This document shows positions 18,696 to 28,328 of a stretch of 64,000 nucleotides of DNA, one piece after another (the stretch's first letter is position 1; every line of letters begins with the position of its first letter). The stretch covers positions 7,006,001-7,070,000 of the forward strand of contig NZ_CP006850.1 of assembly GCF_000523235.1 (NCBI RefSeq), read 5' to 3'. The translations under genes and the position numbers were made by a program. This DNA is from Nocardia nova SH22a (lineage in GTDB: Bacteria; Actinomycetota; Actinomycetes; Mycobacteriales; Mycobacteriaceae). The notes under the pieces are model-generated. The model was given only the letters and a program-made list of their open reading frames with translations, made no database searches and was not told the origin of the DNA.

Positions 18696-19207
18696 GCGTC
18701 GGCGACTACGCCACGGTCCCCACCCCGCTGGGGCCCTTCACCGTCATCACCGACGCCGACGCGGCGGTGCTCGCCTCCGGCTGGACCGCCGATGTGGAGA
18801 ATCTGCGCGGCGTGATCCATCCGAGGCTGCGTCCGGACACGCTGCGCCGCTACGACGCACTCGACGAGATCACCGCCGCGGTCGAGCAGTACCACCACGG
18901 TGATGTGCGCGCGATCGATGCCGTCGCCGTGCATCAGCAGTCGGGGCCGTTCCTCGAACACGCCTGGCAGATCCTGCGGAAGGTTCCCGCCGGATCCCCC
19001 ATCACCTACACCGCCTTCGCCGGGCGATCCGGTCGCCCCGACGCCGTCCGGGCCGCCGCCAACGCCTGCGCGCGCAATGCCGCGGCCTTGTTCGTCCCGT
19101 GCCATCGCATTCTGCGGACCGACGGCACACTGGGCGGATTCCGGTGGGGCCTGTCGTGCAAACGCTGGTTGCTGACTCACGAACAGAAAGTCGCCGAATC
19201 CATGTGA
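18692..19207 (+). CDS. ogt: Methylated-DNA--protein-cysteine methyltransferase
   Basis: A 171-residue suicide methyltransferase that removes methyl groups from O6-methylguanine. The active-site motif FVPCHRIL is present near residues 133-140, preceded by RAAANACARNAAALF (DNA-binding wing region) and followed by GGFRWGLSCKRWLL. The ATG at 18692 overlaps the alkA stop as ATGA, so the two form a translationally coupled adaptive-response operon, probably activated by the methylated Ada domain of the upstream product. Confidence 0.96.
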   Translation: MSVGDYATVPTPLGPFTVITDADAAVLASGWTADVENLRGVIHPRLRPDTLRRYDALDEITAAVEQYHHGDVRAIDAVAVHQQSGPFLEHAWQILRKVPAGSPITYTAFAGRSGRPDAVRAAANACARNAAALFVPCHRILRTDGTLGGFRWGLSCKRWLLTHEQKVAESM

Positions 19208-19254
19208 CGGCTGGCTCCCGGCGGGCAGAATCGGGACGTCGAAGGGAAGTCGGT

Positions 19255-20745
19255 ATGGAGATCATCGCGTCCGTCGCCGGTGGCAAGGTTCGTGGCGTCG
19301 CGGAAGGGGGTGTCAGCACATTTCTCGGGATTCCATATGCGGCCGCGCCCGTGGGCCCGGCTCGATTCGAGTTGCCGCGTCCGGTAGAGAGCTGGGACGG
19401 TGTCCGCGACGCGCTGACGTACGGGCCGACCTGTGTGCAATCGTTCTATCCGGCGCCGATTCACGCGCTGATCGGCAGTGACGGGCTGCCCGGGGACGAC
19501 TATCTCAATCTGAACGTGTGGACGCCGGATCCGGGTGGTTCGGGGCTTCCGGTTCTGGTGTGGATCCACGGTGGCGCGTTCACGCGCGGGTCCAACGCCC
19601 GCACGATGTACGACGGCAGCACCTTCGCGCGCGACGGTGTCGTGGTGGTCGCCATCAACTACCGGCTCGGAATCTCCGGATTCGCCGCTGTGCCGGGTGC
19701 GCCGCTGAATCGCGGACTGCACGATCAGGTGTTCGCGCTGCGCTGGGTGCGCGACAATATCGCCGCCTTCGGCGGAGATCCGGATAATGTCACCATTTTC
19801 GGCGAGTCCGCGGGCGGGATGAGCGTGGTCGATCTGATCGCGGCTGCCCCGGCGCGGGGACTGTTCCGCCGGGCGATCGTGCAGAGCGGCAACGGATCCG
19901 CCGTCGCCGAGGCCGCCGATGCGGTCAAGGTCGCCGAAATCCTCGCGGGGACACTGGGAATCGAGCCGACCCGGGCGGCCTTCGGCGAGCTCGGACCCGA
20001 CGCGCTGCGCGGCGCGCAGGACCAGGTGGCGCTGGAACTGATCACCAATCCCGATCCGAACCGCTGGGGCGCCTCGATCGTCGGCAACGGACTCGGCGTA
20101 CTGAGCTTCTTCCCGGTGATCGACGGCGAACTCATCGAGGAGCGGCCCACCGACATCCTGGCCCGGACCACCGACCGCGCGGTGCCGCTCATCATCGGCT
20201 GGACGGCCGAGGAGTTCCGGTTCTTCACCTTCCCCACCGGTATCGCGGCCGGGATCGTCCCCGCGACGCTGGGCCCGGCGCTGGCCCGCTACGGCCTGGA
20301 TCCCGCTGTCGCCGAGGTCTATTCGGCGAATCGCCCGGAGGCCACACCCGCCGACCTGTTCGCAGCGATCATCACCGACCTGGTGTTCCGCGACGACTCG
20401 ATGCGGATAGCCGAGGCCAACGCCGCCGCCGGTGCACCGACCCACGTCTACGAATTCGGCTGGCGCAGTGGCATTCCCGACCTGGGCGCCTGCCATGTGC
20501 TGGAGATCCCGTTCGTGTTCGACAAACTGTCCGAGGCCCATTCGCTGACCGGCGAACATCCCCCGCAAGACCTGGCGGACGACATCCATCGCGCCTGGGT
20601 GAATTTCGCGACGCACGGCGACCCCGGATGGGCGCGCTTCGACGAACAGCGGCAGATACAGATCTTCGGCCACCCCGAGTCCGCAATCGTCGCCGACCCG
20701 CGCGCCGACGAGCTGCAGGCGCTGCGCGAGTCCCGTCGACACTAG
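19255..20745 (+). CDS. Type-B carboxylesterase
   Basis: A 496-residue COesterase-family carboxylesterase, cytosolic (no signal peptide). Motifs in order: GKVRGVAEGGVSTFLGIPYA at the N-terminus, DDYLNLNVWTP, the oxyanion-hole motif WIHGGAFTRGS, the nucleophile elbow TIFGESAGG (Ser about residue 190), an acid residue in IIGWTAEEFRFF, and the catalytic His in [19 protein letters not shown] precedes ATG 19255. It is a paralogue of the truncated esterase at the window start. The substrate is unknown; similar enzymes cleave p-nitrobenzyl-type esters. Confidence 0.93.
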   Translation: MEIIASVAGGKVRGVAEGGVSTFLGIPYAAAPVGPARFELPRPVESWDGVRDALTYGPTCVQSFYPAPIHALIGSDGLPGDDYLNLNVWTPDPGGSGLPVLVWIHGGAFTRGSNARTMYDGSTFARDGVVVVAINYRLGISGFAAVPGAPLNRGLHDQVFALRWVRDNIAAFGGDPDNVTIFGESAGGMSVVDLIAAAPARGLFRRAIVQSGNGSAVAEAADAVKVAEILAGTLGIEPTRAAFGELGPDALRGAQDQVALELITNPDPNRWGASIVGNGLGVLSFFPVIDGELIEERPTDILARTTDRAVPLIIGWTAEEFRFFTFPTGIAAGIVPATLGPALARYGLDPAVAEVYSANRPEATPADLFAAIITDLVFRDDSMRIAEANAAAGAPTHVYEFGWRSGIPDLGACHVLEIPFVFDKLSEAHSLTGEHPPQDLADDIHRAWVNFATHGDPGWARFDEQRQIQIFGHPESAIVADPRADELQALRESRRH

Positions 20746-20765
20746 CCCGCACACACCGAACTCCC

Positions 20766-20875
20766 CAAGGCACTGAGCCCCACGGGACACTCAGCCCGCA
20801 CAGCACCAAGCCATACGCCACCAAATCCATACGGCAACGAGTCCGTACGGCACTGAGTCCGTACGGCTTCGAGCT
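20766..20875. repeat. Degenerate 16-bp tandem repeat
   Basis: Copies of a word close to GAGTCCGTACGGCACT recur with exact 16-base period; the TACGg/c core starts at 20814, 20830, 20846 and 20862. Weaker copies extend leftward to about 20766, and further non-periodic copies of the core occur at 20892 and 20926. The array lies in the spacer between the convergent esterase and sbcC genes. No function is known. Confidence 0.6.
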
Positions 20876-20947
20876 TGCAGGAGCGGGTTCATACGGCATC
20901 GAGTTCGCACTCGATATACGGTTCGGCCGGGTGCGGGGCGGAGCTGG

Positions 20948-23900
20948 TCAGGCGACGATTGCCTGCAATCTGGATCCGTTGGGGTCGCGGATGACGTGCA
21001 AGCGGCTGGGGATTCGCTGCCGCATCTCGTCGACGTGGCTGACGACGCCGACTACTCGTCCACCGGAGCGCAATTCGTCCAGTACGCCCATTACCGCGTC
21101 GAGGGTGTCGGCGTCGAGGCTGCCGAAACCCTCGTCGATGAACAGGGTGTCGAGGACCAGGCCGCCCGATTCGGCGGCGACCACGTCGGCGAGGCCGAGC
21201 GCGAGCGACAGCGAGGCCATGAAGGTCTCACCGCCGGACAGGGTTTTCGCGGGCCGCACCGCGCCGGTGTAGTCGTCGCGGATGTCGAGGCCCAGACCGC
21301 CGCGGCGACCGCGCGGACCGGCGGCGTCGGAATGGACGAATTCGTAGCGGCCACCGGACATTCGGCGCAGCCGCGCCGAACCCGCGACCGCGACCTCCTC
21401 CAGCCGGGCGGCGAGCACATACGACCGCAGCGACATCTTCCGATTGTTGGCGCCGCGCCCTGCCACCACCTCCGACAGATCCGCGAGTTCGGTGTGCGCG
21501 CGCTGCAGCGGCGCGATCCGGTCGGCGGCGGCCCACAACTGCCCGCTCAATTCCTCGAGCTGTGCGACCCGGCGCGCACCGTCGGCCTGCGCGGCGACGG
21601 CGGCGTCGCAGCGGCGGCGCGCCTCGGCCACCTCGGCCTCCAGTCCGGCGAGGTCGACCGGTGCGGTCGCGGCGGCGGCCTGCACCTCGGGCTCGGCCAG
21701 CACCGCCTCGGCATGTGCCCGCAGACGGTCCGCGGTCACCAGCTCGGCGTCCAGATCGGCCTGCTGCTGTGGCGTCCGGCTCGCGGCCGCAACGACTTTC
21801 GCGTACTCGGCGAGGACTGCGTTGCCAGGAGTGCCGTCCGGTACCCCGCCGTCGGCGACGGGAAGATCGGCGGCTCGCGCGGCCTGTTCCACCCGGCGGG
21901 CGAGGTCGGCGAACTGATCCTCGGCCACCGTCGCCTCGCCACGGGCGGTGAGCAGATCGGTGGCGTCGGCGATGAGATTCTCCAGGCGGGCGCGCCGACG
22001 TTCGACCGTGCGGTCCGCACCGGCGGCGGCACGGACGCGGGCGGTGAGCTCACCGAGTCGCCGATCGGCGGCCAGAATGCGTTCCTGGATCGCGCTGGAT
22101 CGGCTCTCCAGGTCGCGCAGGCGGGCATTCAGCTCGGTGTCCGTGCCGCGCAGCCGGGCCACCGTCTCGGTGAGGTCCTGGGCGGCCGCGGCGCTCGCCC
22201 GGGTGGTGCGCAATCGCTCGTCGGCGGCGTCGCGGGCGGCGGCCAGCTGTGCCGGATCACCGTCGCCGCCGCGTTCGGTCAGCAGTTCCACGCGGCGCTC
22301 GAGTTCGGTCCGATGCGCGAGGGTGCGGTCACGCCGCTGTTCGGCGGCGCGTTCGGCGCGCACGGCCTCGTCCTCATCGGATTTCGCGACCGTGACCGCC
22401 GCCGGGCGCGCGGGTTCGGGATGTTCGGGCGATCCGCATACACCGCAGGGCTGTCCCGCCACCAGCGCACCGGCCAGTTCGGCGGCCATCCCGGCGAGGC
22501 GACGCTCACGTAGATCGAGCGTCCGTTCGCGGGCATCGGAATGTGCCGCGCGAGCCCGCTCGAATTCCTCGGTGGCCGTGGTCAATTCGGTACGGGTACG
22601 GACCAGTTCGACGGCCGCCTCGGCCGCGGCGCGCGCCTGCTCGCACTCGCGCTGCACACCCGGCAGCGCGACCTTGGCATCGGCGGCCTCCCGCAGCGCG
22701 GACTCCGCCGAACGAATGGCCTCCGGCAGTTGCTCCCGCTGCTCCGAGAGCTGCTTCAATTCACCGGTCACCGAGGCGTGATCCGAGCGCAGCCCGGCCA
22801 ATTCGGCCGACACCCGACCGGCGGACTCGGCATCGGTCCGCACCTCCTCGAGCGAGCCGATCTGCGCCGACCACCGCTGCACCGCCATCTCGATACGCGG
22901 CGCGGGCGAACGATCCGAGCCGAAACGCGCGGCGCCCGGGTTGCCCGTGCGCTCCGCCGTCTCGGGGCGTGGATCGTGCGAACCGTCGATGCGAACCGTC
23001 GACCCCGGCCGCAGGCCGTCCGAACCCTCGACGCGGTCCGTCGAGTTCGATCGCAGAGCGTCCGGACCATCGATACGATCGGCCGAGTCCGATCGCGTGT
23101 ACTCCGAACGGTCGGTGTGGTCGGTCGAGCCGGTGTTGGGGGTCGCGCTGGTGCGTGGATGGTCGGAACCTGTGCGCACCCCGGAATGTTGCGGGCTACC
23201 TGCGGCGGCGTTCGAGGACACGAAATCCAGTGAGAACAACCCCAATTCGTCCGGTTCGCCGCTCGCTGCGATATCGACCGGCACCGAATCGGCGACTGCA
23301 CTGCGGGACGATGCCCCCGACTCTGCGACGCCGACTACCGCCTTACCGGCGCCAACTTCCGCCGGCCCGTCTGTTCGCTCGTCGGCGACATCGAACGCCT
23401 TGTCGTATGGGTCACCGTGGTCAGGGTCGTCGCTCGCCGACTCGCACAGGACCGACAGTTCTACAGCCGTCTCCGTGTCTCGTAGCTCACCAGCGGCGAG
23501 ATCTGCTGCCGCCCAGGCCGTTCCGGGCAATTCTGCGCTTTCCGGCTCGAGTAGGCGCCCCGCCAGACGTTCGGCCAGTTCCAGCGCGCCCTCACCGCGG
23601 CGGCGCAGGGTCACCGCCGCGGTGCGCGCCTCGGCGAGTGCGGCCGCGACCGGCTCCACGCGGCGTGACCGTTCGAGATCGGCCCGCACCTGCTCGCGAT
23701 GGTCCGTGGCGGCGGTGTAGTCCTCGAGCTGGCGACGGGCGACCGCACCGCGCTCGCGGCGTTCCCGGATCCGGCGCTGTTCCTCGGCGGCGGATTCCAG
23801 TTCCGCCGAATTCTGTTGCAGCTGCGCCATTGTCGAGGCCGCCGACTGCGATTCGGCACGGGCCTCGGCCAGTAGGCGCTGCGACCATTCCACCGCGTCC

Positions 23901-24589
23901 AGCGGGTTCACCGCCTCGGCGGCGCCCAATCCCGCGGTCACCGCCACCTGGGCGATCAGCCGATCGACACTCTGCCGATGGTTCTCCAGCAGCGCCGAAC
24001 TCTCCCGGCGCCGCTGCACGAGCCACTGTTCGACCACACCGAAGCGTTCGGTGTCGAACAGCCGCTCGAGCAGTTTCTCCCGATCCTCGTTGTCCGAACG
24101 CAGGAATCGCGCGAAATCACCCTGCGGCAGCAGCACCACCTGGAAGAACTGATCGGCACTCATCCCCAGCAGACGGCTCACCTCGTCGCCGATATCGGGG
24201 ATCCGGGACAGATTCTGTCCCTGGCCGTCGAGCCATTCCAGTGTGGCGGAGGGCTGTTCGGTTCGCATACCGGTGCCGCGCTTCTTCGGGCGCTCGAACT
24301 CCGGCGACCGGATCAGGCGCAGACGGCGACCGCCGAGTGTCGCCTCCAGGACCACCTGGGGCCTGGTCTGCGGATCGGCGTGATCGGAATGCAGGCGTTT
24401 GCTCTCCCCCCGCGCGCCCGGAACCCTGCCGTACAGGGCGAAAGCGATGGCGTCGAGCACCGTCGTCTTCCCGGCGCCGGTGTGGCCGTGCAGCAGGAAC
24501 AATCCGTCGGCGCCGAGTTCGTCGAAATCCACGCGGGCGGTCTCGCCGAACGGACCGAAGGCCGTGAGCTCCAGCCGATGCAGCTTCAC
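20948..24589 (-). CDS. sbcC: Exonuclease SbcCD subunit C, with inserted repeat region
   Basis: A 1213-residue Rad50-like ATPase that with SbcD opens hairpins and processes DNA ends. It shows Walker A GHTGAGKTT (35-43), Q-loop VVLLPQGDFARFLRS (151-165), long coiled coils, a zinc hook CGVC (715-718) and a C-terminal signature SGGETFMASLSL with Walker B LFIDEGFGSLD. Residues about 378-568 are low-complexity, Ser/Asp/Gly-rich and not coiled coil; they include five 14-residue repeats (490-559). This makes the protein roughly 150-200 residues longer than I expect for actinobacterial SbcC. It is transcribed 19 bases after sbcD. Confidence 0.95.
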   Translation of the reverse strand: MKLHRLELTAFGPFGETARVDFDELGADGLFLLHGHTGAGKTTVLDAIAFALYGRVPGARGESKRLHSDHADPQTRPQVVLEATLGGRRLRLIRSPEFERPKKRGTGMRTEQPSATLEWLDGQGQNLSRIPDIGDEVSRLLGMSADQFFQVVLLPQGDFARFLRSDNEDREKLLERLFDTERFGVVEQWLVQRRRESSALLENHRQSVDRLIAQVAVTAGLGAAEAVNPLDAVEWSQRLLAEARAESQSAASTMAQLQQNSAELESAAEEQRRIRERRERGAVARRQLEDYTAATDHREQVRADLERSRRVEPVAAALAEARTAAVTLRRRGEGALELAERLAGRLLEPESAELPGTAWAAADLAAGELRDTETAVELSVLCESASDDPDHGDPYDKAFDVADERTDGPAEVGAGKAVVGVAESGASSRSAVADSVPVDIAASGEPDELGLFSLDFVSSNAAAGSPQHSGVRTGSDHPRTSATPNTGSTDHTDRSEYTRSDSADRIDGPDALRSNSTDRVEGSDGLRPGSTVRIDGSHDPRPETAERTGNPGAARFGSDRSPAPRIEMAVQRWSAQIGSLEEVRTDAESAGRVSAELAGLRSDHASVTGELKQLSEQREQLPEAIRSAESALREAADAKVALPGVQRECEQARAAAEAAVELVRTRTELTTATEEFERARAAHSDARERTLDLRERRLAGMAAELAGALVAGQPCGVCGSPEHPEPARPAAVTVAKSDEDEAVRAERAAEQRRDRTLAHRTELERRVELLTERGGDGDPAQLAAARDAADERLRTTRASAAAAQDLTETVARLRGTDTELNARLRDLESRSSAIQERILAADRRLGELTARVRAAAGADRTVERRRARLENLIADATDLLTARGEATVAEDQFADLARRVEQAARAADLPVADGGVPDGTPGNAVLAEYAKVVAAASRTPQQQADLDAELVTADRLRAHAEAVLAEPEVQAAAATAPVDLAGLEAEVAEARRRCDAAVAAQADGARRVAQLEELSGQLWAAADRIAPLQRAHTELADLSEVVAGRGANNRKMSLRSYVLAARLEEVAVAGSARLRRMSGGRYEFVHSDAAGPRGRRGGLGLDIRDDYTGAVRPAKTLSGGETFMASLSLALGLADVVAAESGGLVLDTLFIDEGFGSLDADTLDAVMGVLDELRSGGRVVGVVSHVDEMRQRIPSRLHVIRDPNGSRLQAIVA
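22913..23122 (-). repeat. Five 14-codon repeats inside sbcC
   Basis: Five in-register 42-base units encode residues 490-559 of SbcC. The best units read DRIDGPDALRSNST, DRVEGSDGLRPGST and VRIDGSHDPRPETA; the outer two are more degenerate. They sit in a disordered-looking insertion in the coiled-coil arm. Confidence 0.75.
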
Positions 24590-24608
24590 GCGCCCACCTC
24601 CGCGCCGG

Positions 24609-25796
24609 TCACGCCGACAACTCCTGATCGGCGGATCCGCCCGAGGCCGCCAGGCTTTCCGCCACCGGTTCGCGACGGGCCGCCGACAGTGCCTGCTCGA
24701 TCAGTGTCATCTCCCCCTCCGACGGCTCGCTGTACACATCGGTCAGGAAACTGCGCGCGATCTCGCTGTCACCACGGCCGTGTACCCGCTCCCGATAGCG
24801 TAGTTGCGTATTTCCCTCCGGCCGTGCCCATTCCACGTGAACGGCGTGCGGAAAGCGCTCCTTCAGGCGGCGCAGCGCCTCGACCGGGCGGGCGTGATCG
24901 GTGAGAATCGCCGAGACGTAGTCATCGCGCGCGGCCTCGTATTCGGCGCCGGTCAGCAGATCGTCCAGCAGGCCCGTCAGCTGGGTCAGCCCACGCACCA
25001 TGGGCAGATCGAAGCGCCGCACCTCGGTGAGACCGTTCCCGTCGAGATCGACGATCCACACCGCCTTGCGATGCGACCGCTCCCCGAACGAATACGGCAG
25101 CGGCGACCCGGAATATCGCACCGACTCCGACAGCGTCTGCGGCGAATGCAGATGTCCCAGAGCCACGTAATCGATCCCCTCGAACGCGCCCAGCGGGACC
25201 GTTTCCACACCCCCGACCGCGATGGAACGCTCCGAACCGGTCTGTTCACCGCCGACGACGAACGCGTGCGCGAGCAGCACGGCGCGCGGATCGCCCCGGC
25301 GCGCCCGATCCGCGCGAATCCGCGCCAGCGCGGCGTCCAGGATCTCGGCATGCGAACGCGCCTGCGGCACATCCAGTTCCACCCGCGTGATCTCCGGCTC
25401 CAGATACGGGATGCCGTAGAAGGCCACCGGCCCGAACTCGTCGGACAAGAGCACCGGCCGATCCACATCCGCCACCGAAGTCCGCAGATGCAGCCCGCCC
25501 GCCGCCGCGAAACTGCCCAGCGCTCCCAGCCGCGTCGGCGAATCGTGATTACCCGAGGTCGCGACGATCACCGCCCCCGCCGCGCGAATCGCCTCGAACC
25601 CCCTGTTACACACCGCGATCGCATCCGCACCGGGAATGGACCGGTCGTACACGTCACCCGGTACGACCACCACATCCACCTTGTGCGCGGCGACCAGCTC
25701 GGCCACCGCCTCCAGCGCACGAGCCTGATCGGCCAGCAGATCGACACCGTGGAAGGTGCGACCGATGTGCCAGTCCGAGGTGTGCAGCATCCGCAT
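24609..25796 (-). CDS. sbcD: Exonuclease SbcCD subunit D
   Basis: A 395-residue Mre11-like metallo-phosphoesterase that forms the nuclease of the SbcCD complex. Metal-binding motifs are all present: HTSDWHIGRTF (residues 4-14), VVVPGDVYDRS, VATSGNHDSP and VALGHLHSPQ. The start MRMLHTSDWH at 25796 matches the family; in-frame codons upstream have no family likeness. It precedes sbcC on the same strand by 19 bases and is divergent from rmuC, another recombination gene. Confidence 0.95.
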   Translation of the reverse strand: MRMLHTSDWHIGRTFHGVDLLADQARALEAVAELVAAHKVDVVVVPGDVYDRSIPGADAIAVCNRGFEAIRAAGAVIVATSGNHDSPTRLGALGSFAAAGGLHLRTSVADVDRPVLLSDEFGPVAFYGIPYLEPEITRVELDVPQARSHAEILDAALARIRADRARRGDPRAVLLAHAFVVGGEQTGSERSIAVGGVETVPLGAFEGIDYVALGHLHSPQTLSESVRYSGSPLPYSFGERSHRKAVWIVDLDGNGLTEVRRFDLPMVRGLTQLTGLLDDLLTGAEYEAARDDYVSAILTDHARPVEALRRLKERFPHAVHVEWARPEGNTQLRYRERVHGRGDSEIARSFLTDVYSEPSEGEMTLIEQALSAARREPVAESLAASGGSADQELSA

Positions 25797-25978
25797 GGCT
25801 CGCAACGGTAAGCCATCCCCCCGACAAGTTCGCGAAGACAGGCCATTCCCCGCCACCCCCAGCCCACCCCACGGCGACCGTGCCCACCCAACGTTCCCCG
25901 GTTCGCCAAAAGCGCTTCCCGGACAGGCACCACACACCACACCCCAATCCTGTCGGTACCTTCATGCACAATCCCCCC

Positions 25979-27115
25979 ATGACCGCATCGATGCTGTTCG
26001 CGTTGTTGTTGGTGTTCTGCGCAGGGGTTGCGCTCGGATGGCTGGGGCATTCGGCCCGGGCAGGGCAGCGGGCTGCCACCGCCGAAGCGCAGCTGTCCGC
26101 CATGCGCGAGAACGAACGATTACTGCAACAGTCACTCGGCGCCGCCAGTGCCGATGCGGCGCGGCACAATTCGCAGGCGATCGGAACGCTGGTCGAGCCC
26201 TTGCGGGAGGCGCTGGGCAGTTTGAACCAGCACATCCGGCAGGTGGAGCACCACCGCATCAATGCCTATTCGGGCCTGCGCGAACAGGTCGCGGGGATGC
26301 ACCGGGTTTCGCAGCAGTTGTCCGCGCAGACCGGCGAACTGGTCTCGGCGCTGCGCGCACCGCAGGTGCGAGGGCGCTGGGGTGAGGTGCAACTCGAGCG
26401 TGTGGTCGAGTTGGCCGGGATGACCAAGCACTGCGATTTCGACACGCAGGTGACCGCGACCGGTCACAACGGCACCGTGCGCCCCGATCTGGTGGTCCGG
26501 CTGTCCGGTGAGCGCAGCCTGGTGGTCGATGCCAAGGTGCCGCTGGCCGCGTATCTGGATGCCACCGCCGAAACGGATCCGGACCGCCGTGGCGAACATC
26601 TGGCGCGGCATGCGAAACATCTACGCGCGCACGTCGACCAGCTGGCGGGCAAGGCCTATTGGGAAGCGTTCGACCACAGTCCCGAATTCGTGGTGCTGTT
26701 CATTCCGGGTGATCCGTTCCTCGATGCCGCCCTGACAGCGGACTCGGGTCTGCTCGAGTACGCGTTCGGCCGCAATGTGATTCTCGCAACGCCGACAACC
26801 CTGATCGCATTACTCCGGACGGTCGCCTTCGGATGGCGGCAGGAGGCGCTGTCACGAGATATGGCAACCGTTCAGCAATTGGGGCGGGAGCTGTATACCC
26901 GACTGTCCACGACCGGCTCGCATCTCGACAAACTCGGAACCCAACTCGGCAAGGCCGTCGATGCTTTCAACCACACGGTGGCCTCGATCGAGTCCCGGGT
27001 GATGGTCACCGCGCGCCGTCTGCACGATCTCGACATCGGCGATCGAGCGGTCCCGGCGATAGGTGCCGTTCAGTCGTGGCCGCGCGCGGTAGGCTTCTCG
27101 GACACCAACGAGTAA
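25979..27115 (+). CDS. rmuC: DNA recombination protein RmuC
   Basis: A 378-residue RmuC homologue with an N-terminal membrane anchor (SMLFALLLVFCAGVALGWLG), a coiled-coil segment and the PD-(D/E)xK-like nuclease domain. RGRWGEVQLERVVELAGM and RSLVVDAKVPLAAYL are the family motifs. RmuC limits inversions at short inverted repeats and its gene often lies near other recombination genes, as here beside sbcCD. ATG 25979 is chosen because it directly precedes the anchor; upstream in-frame starts add a proline-rich stretch. Confidence 0.93.
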   Translation: MTASMLFALLLVFCAGVALGWLGHSARAGQRAATAEAQLSAMRENERLLQQSLGAASADAARHNSQAIGTLVEPLREALGSLNQHIRQVEHHRINAYSGLREQVAGMHRVSQQLSAQTGELVSALRAPQVRGRWGEVQLERVVELAGMTKHCDFDTQVTATGHNGTVRPDLVVRLSGERSLVVDAKVPLAAYLDATAETDPDRRGEHLARHAKHLRAHVDQLAGKAYWEAFDHSPEFVVLFIPGDPFLDAALTADSGLLEYAFGRNVILATPTTLIALLRTVAFGWRQEALSRDMATVQQLGRELYTRLSTTGSHLDKLGTQLGKAVDAFNHTVASIESRVMVTARRLHDLDIGDRAVPAIGAVQSWPRAVGFSDTNE

Positions 27116-27160
27116 CCCCGGCCGCCGCTCGGCCTCGACGCACGTTCCGGCCGCGGCAGA

Positions 27161-27166
27161 TAGTGT
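27161..27166 (+). promoter_or_regulatory. -10 box, probable leaderless start of DUF6542 gene
   Basis: TAGTGT is followed by seven bases and then the GTG at 27174. This spacing places transcription start at or next to the start codon, and no ribosome binding site is present. Confidence 0.4.
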
Positions 27167-27173
27167 GCTTTAC

Positions 27174-28064
27174 GTGGCAGCTACCCAACGCGAGCGATCC
27201 GATGTACCCGCCTCGCACCTCTCGATAGTCCCGTCGGTGCCCGGCGTGCCCGCCGGCGCCGCGGTGCTGATCGCGGTGGCGTGCACGTTCATCGGGTTCT
27301 TCATCGACTCCGGAAGCAGCAATAAAGAGCTGACGCACGTCTTCGCCGCCTTCTACCTCATCGGGTGCCTGATCGCGGCGTGTGTGGTCCGTTACCGCGG
27401 GCTGTTCACCACGATGGTGACACCGCCCTTACTGCTGTTCATCGCGGTGCCGCTGGCCTATCAGCAGCTGACCGGGCACAGCTCCACCTCGGTGAAGGAC
27501 ATCCTGCTCAACCTGGCCATCCCCCTGGTCAACCGGTTCCCCACGATGGCGGTCGTGACGGTCCTGGTGCTGTGCGTGGGCGCGCTGCGGGTGTGGTTGT
27601 ACCGCAACGCCGACACCGCCCCGCGCCCGGCGCGCGACCGTGCACGCGGCAGCGACAGCTGGAATCCGCGCTCCGACCGTGCCCGCCGTTCCCGGTCCGC
27701 CGCCAGCGGTGCGGACGAGACGCTGCGGGGCAGCTCCCGTACCCGCAAGCGCGACACCGACGCTCCCAAGTCTTCCAAACGCGGCAGCACCGCCAAGCGC
27801 GGCGAGACCACCAAGCGCGCTGCCGCAGCGACCAAGCGAGCCGCCGAGCCCGAACCCGCGCGGGCCGGTCGCCGCGCGGCCGGAAAGGTCGCCGAGCGTC
27901 CGCCGCGCGTCTCCCCCGGCGCCTCCTATCCCAGGGCCGGTGAGCGCACCCGCACCGCGGAGCGCACGCGGGTCGCCGAACCACAGCCCCGCCGCGGCCG
28001 CCCCCAGCCCGCCAACGACGTTCCGCCGCATCCGCGGCCGAATGTGCGCTACCGCGACCGCTGA
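27174..28064 (+). CDS. DUF6542 membrane protein with long basic tail
   Basis: A 296-residue protein with three or four membrane spans in its first half (VLIAVACTFIGFFI, FYLIGCLIAACVV, MVTPPLLLFIAVPLAY, MAVVTVLVLCVGALRVWLY) matching DUF6542, a family of unknown function placed next to ispH and ychF in mycolata. The C-terminal half, from about residue 145, is disordered and extremely Arg/Lys/Ala rich (KRGSTAKRGETTKRAAAATK), resembling histone-like tails that bind nucleic acid or anionic lipid. GTG 27174 is preferred over GTG 27165 because of the -10 spacing. Confidence 0.85.
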   Translation: MAATQRERSDVPASHLSIVPSVPGVPAGAAVLIAVACTFIGFFIDSGSSNKELTHVFAAFYLIGCLIAACVVRYRGLFTTMVTPPLLLFIAVPLAYQQLTGHSSTSVKDILLNLAIPLVNRFPTMAVVTVLVLCVGALRVWLYRNADTAPRPARDRARGSDSWNPRSDRARRSRSAASGADETLRGSSRTRKRDTDAPKSSKRGSTAKRGETTKRAAAATKRAAEPEPARAGRRAAGKVAERPPRVSPGASYPRAGERTRTAERTRVAEPQPRRGRPQPANDVPPHPRPNVRYRDR

Positions 28065-28328
28065 GCAGTCCTCACGACGCGCGGTGGCCGCCGGGACCAC
28101 CGCCACGTCGGCGGCACGGACGTTCCGCGAATTCCCCACGCACACTCATCGTCTCGGCCGTGTGCCGCGTTACCCTGTCTCCCTCAGCGGTTTCCGCCGT
28201 GCGCGGCATTCGGGCACACGAAAATACTTCAACGCGTGGGATTTTGGACCGCACGAAGATTTCGACCCGAACAGACGGGTACCGCGCGGCTCGATCGGAG
28301 CCGGACGGGGTTCACCTCGCGGGTGTAT

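Noticed and set aside
20766..20940. A CRISPR array
   Set aside because: The unit is 16 bases repeated head to tail without spacers, and no cas gene is nearby.
22543..24567. A 674-codon plus-strand frame opposite sbcC
   Set aside because: The composition (Pro/Arg runs) is that of an antisense shadow; sbcC has intact Walker and zinc-hook motifs.
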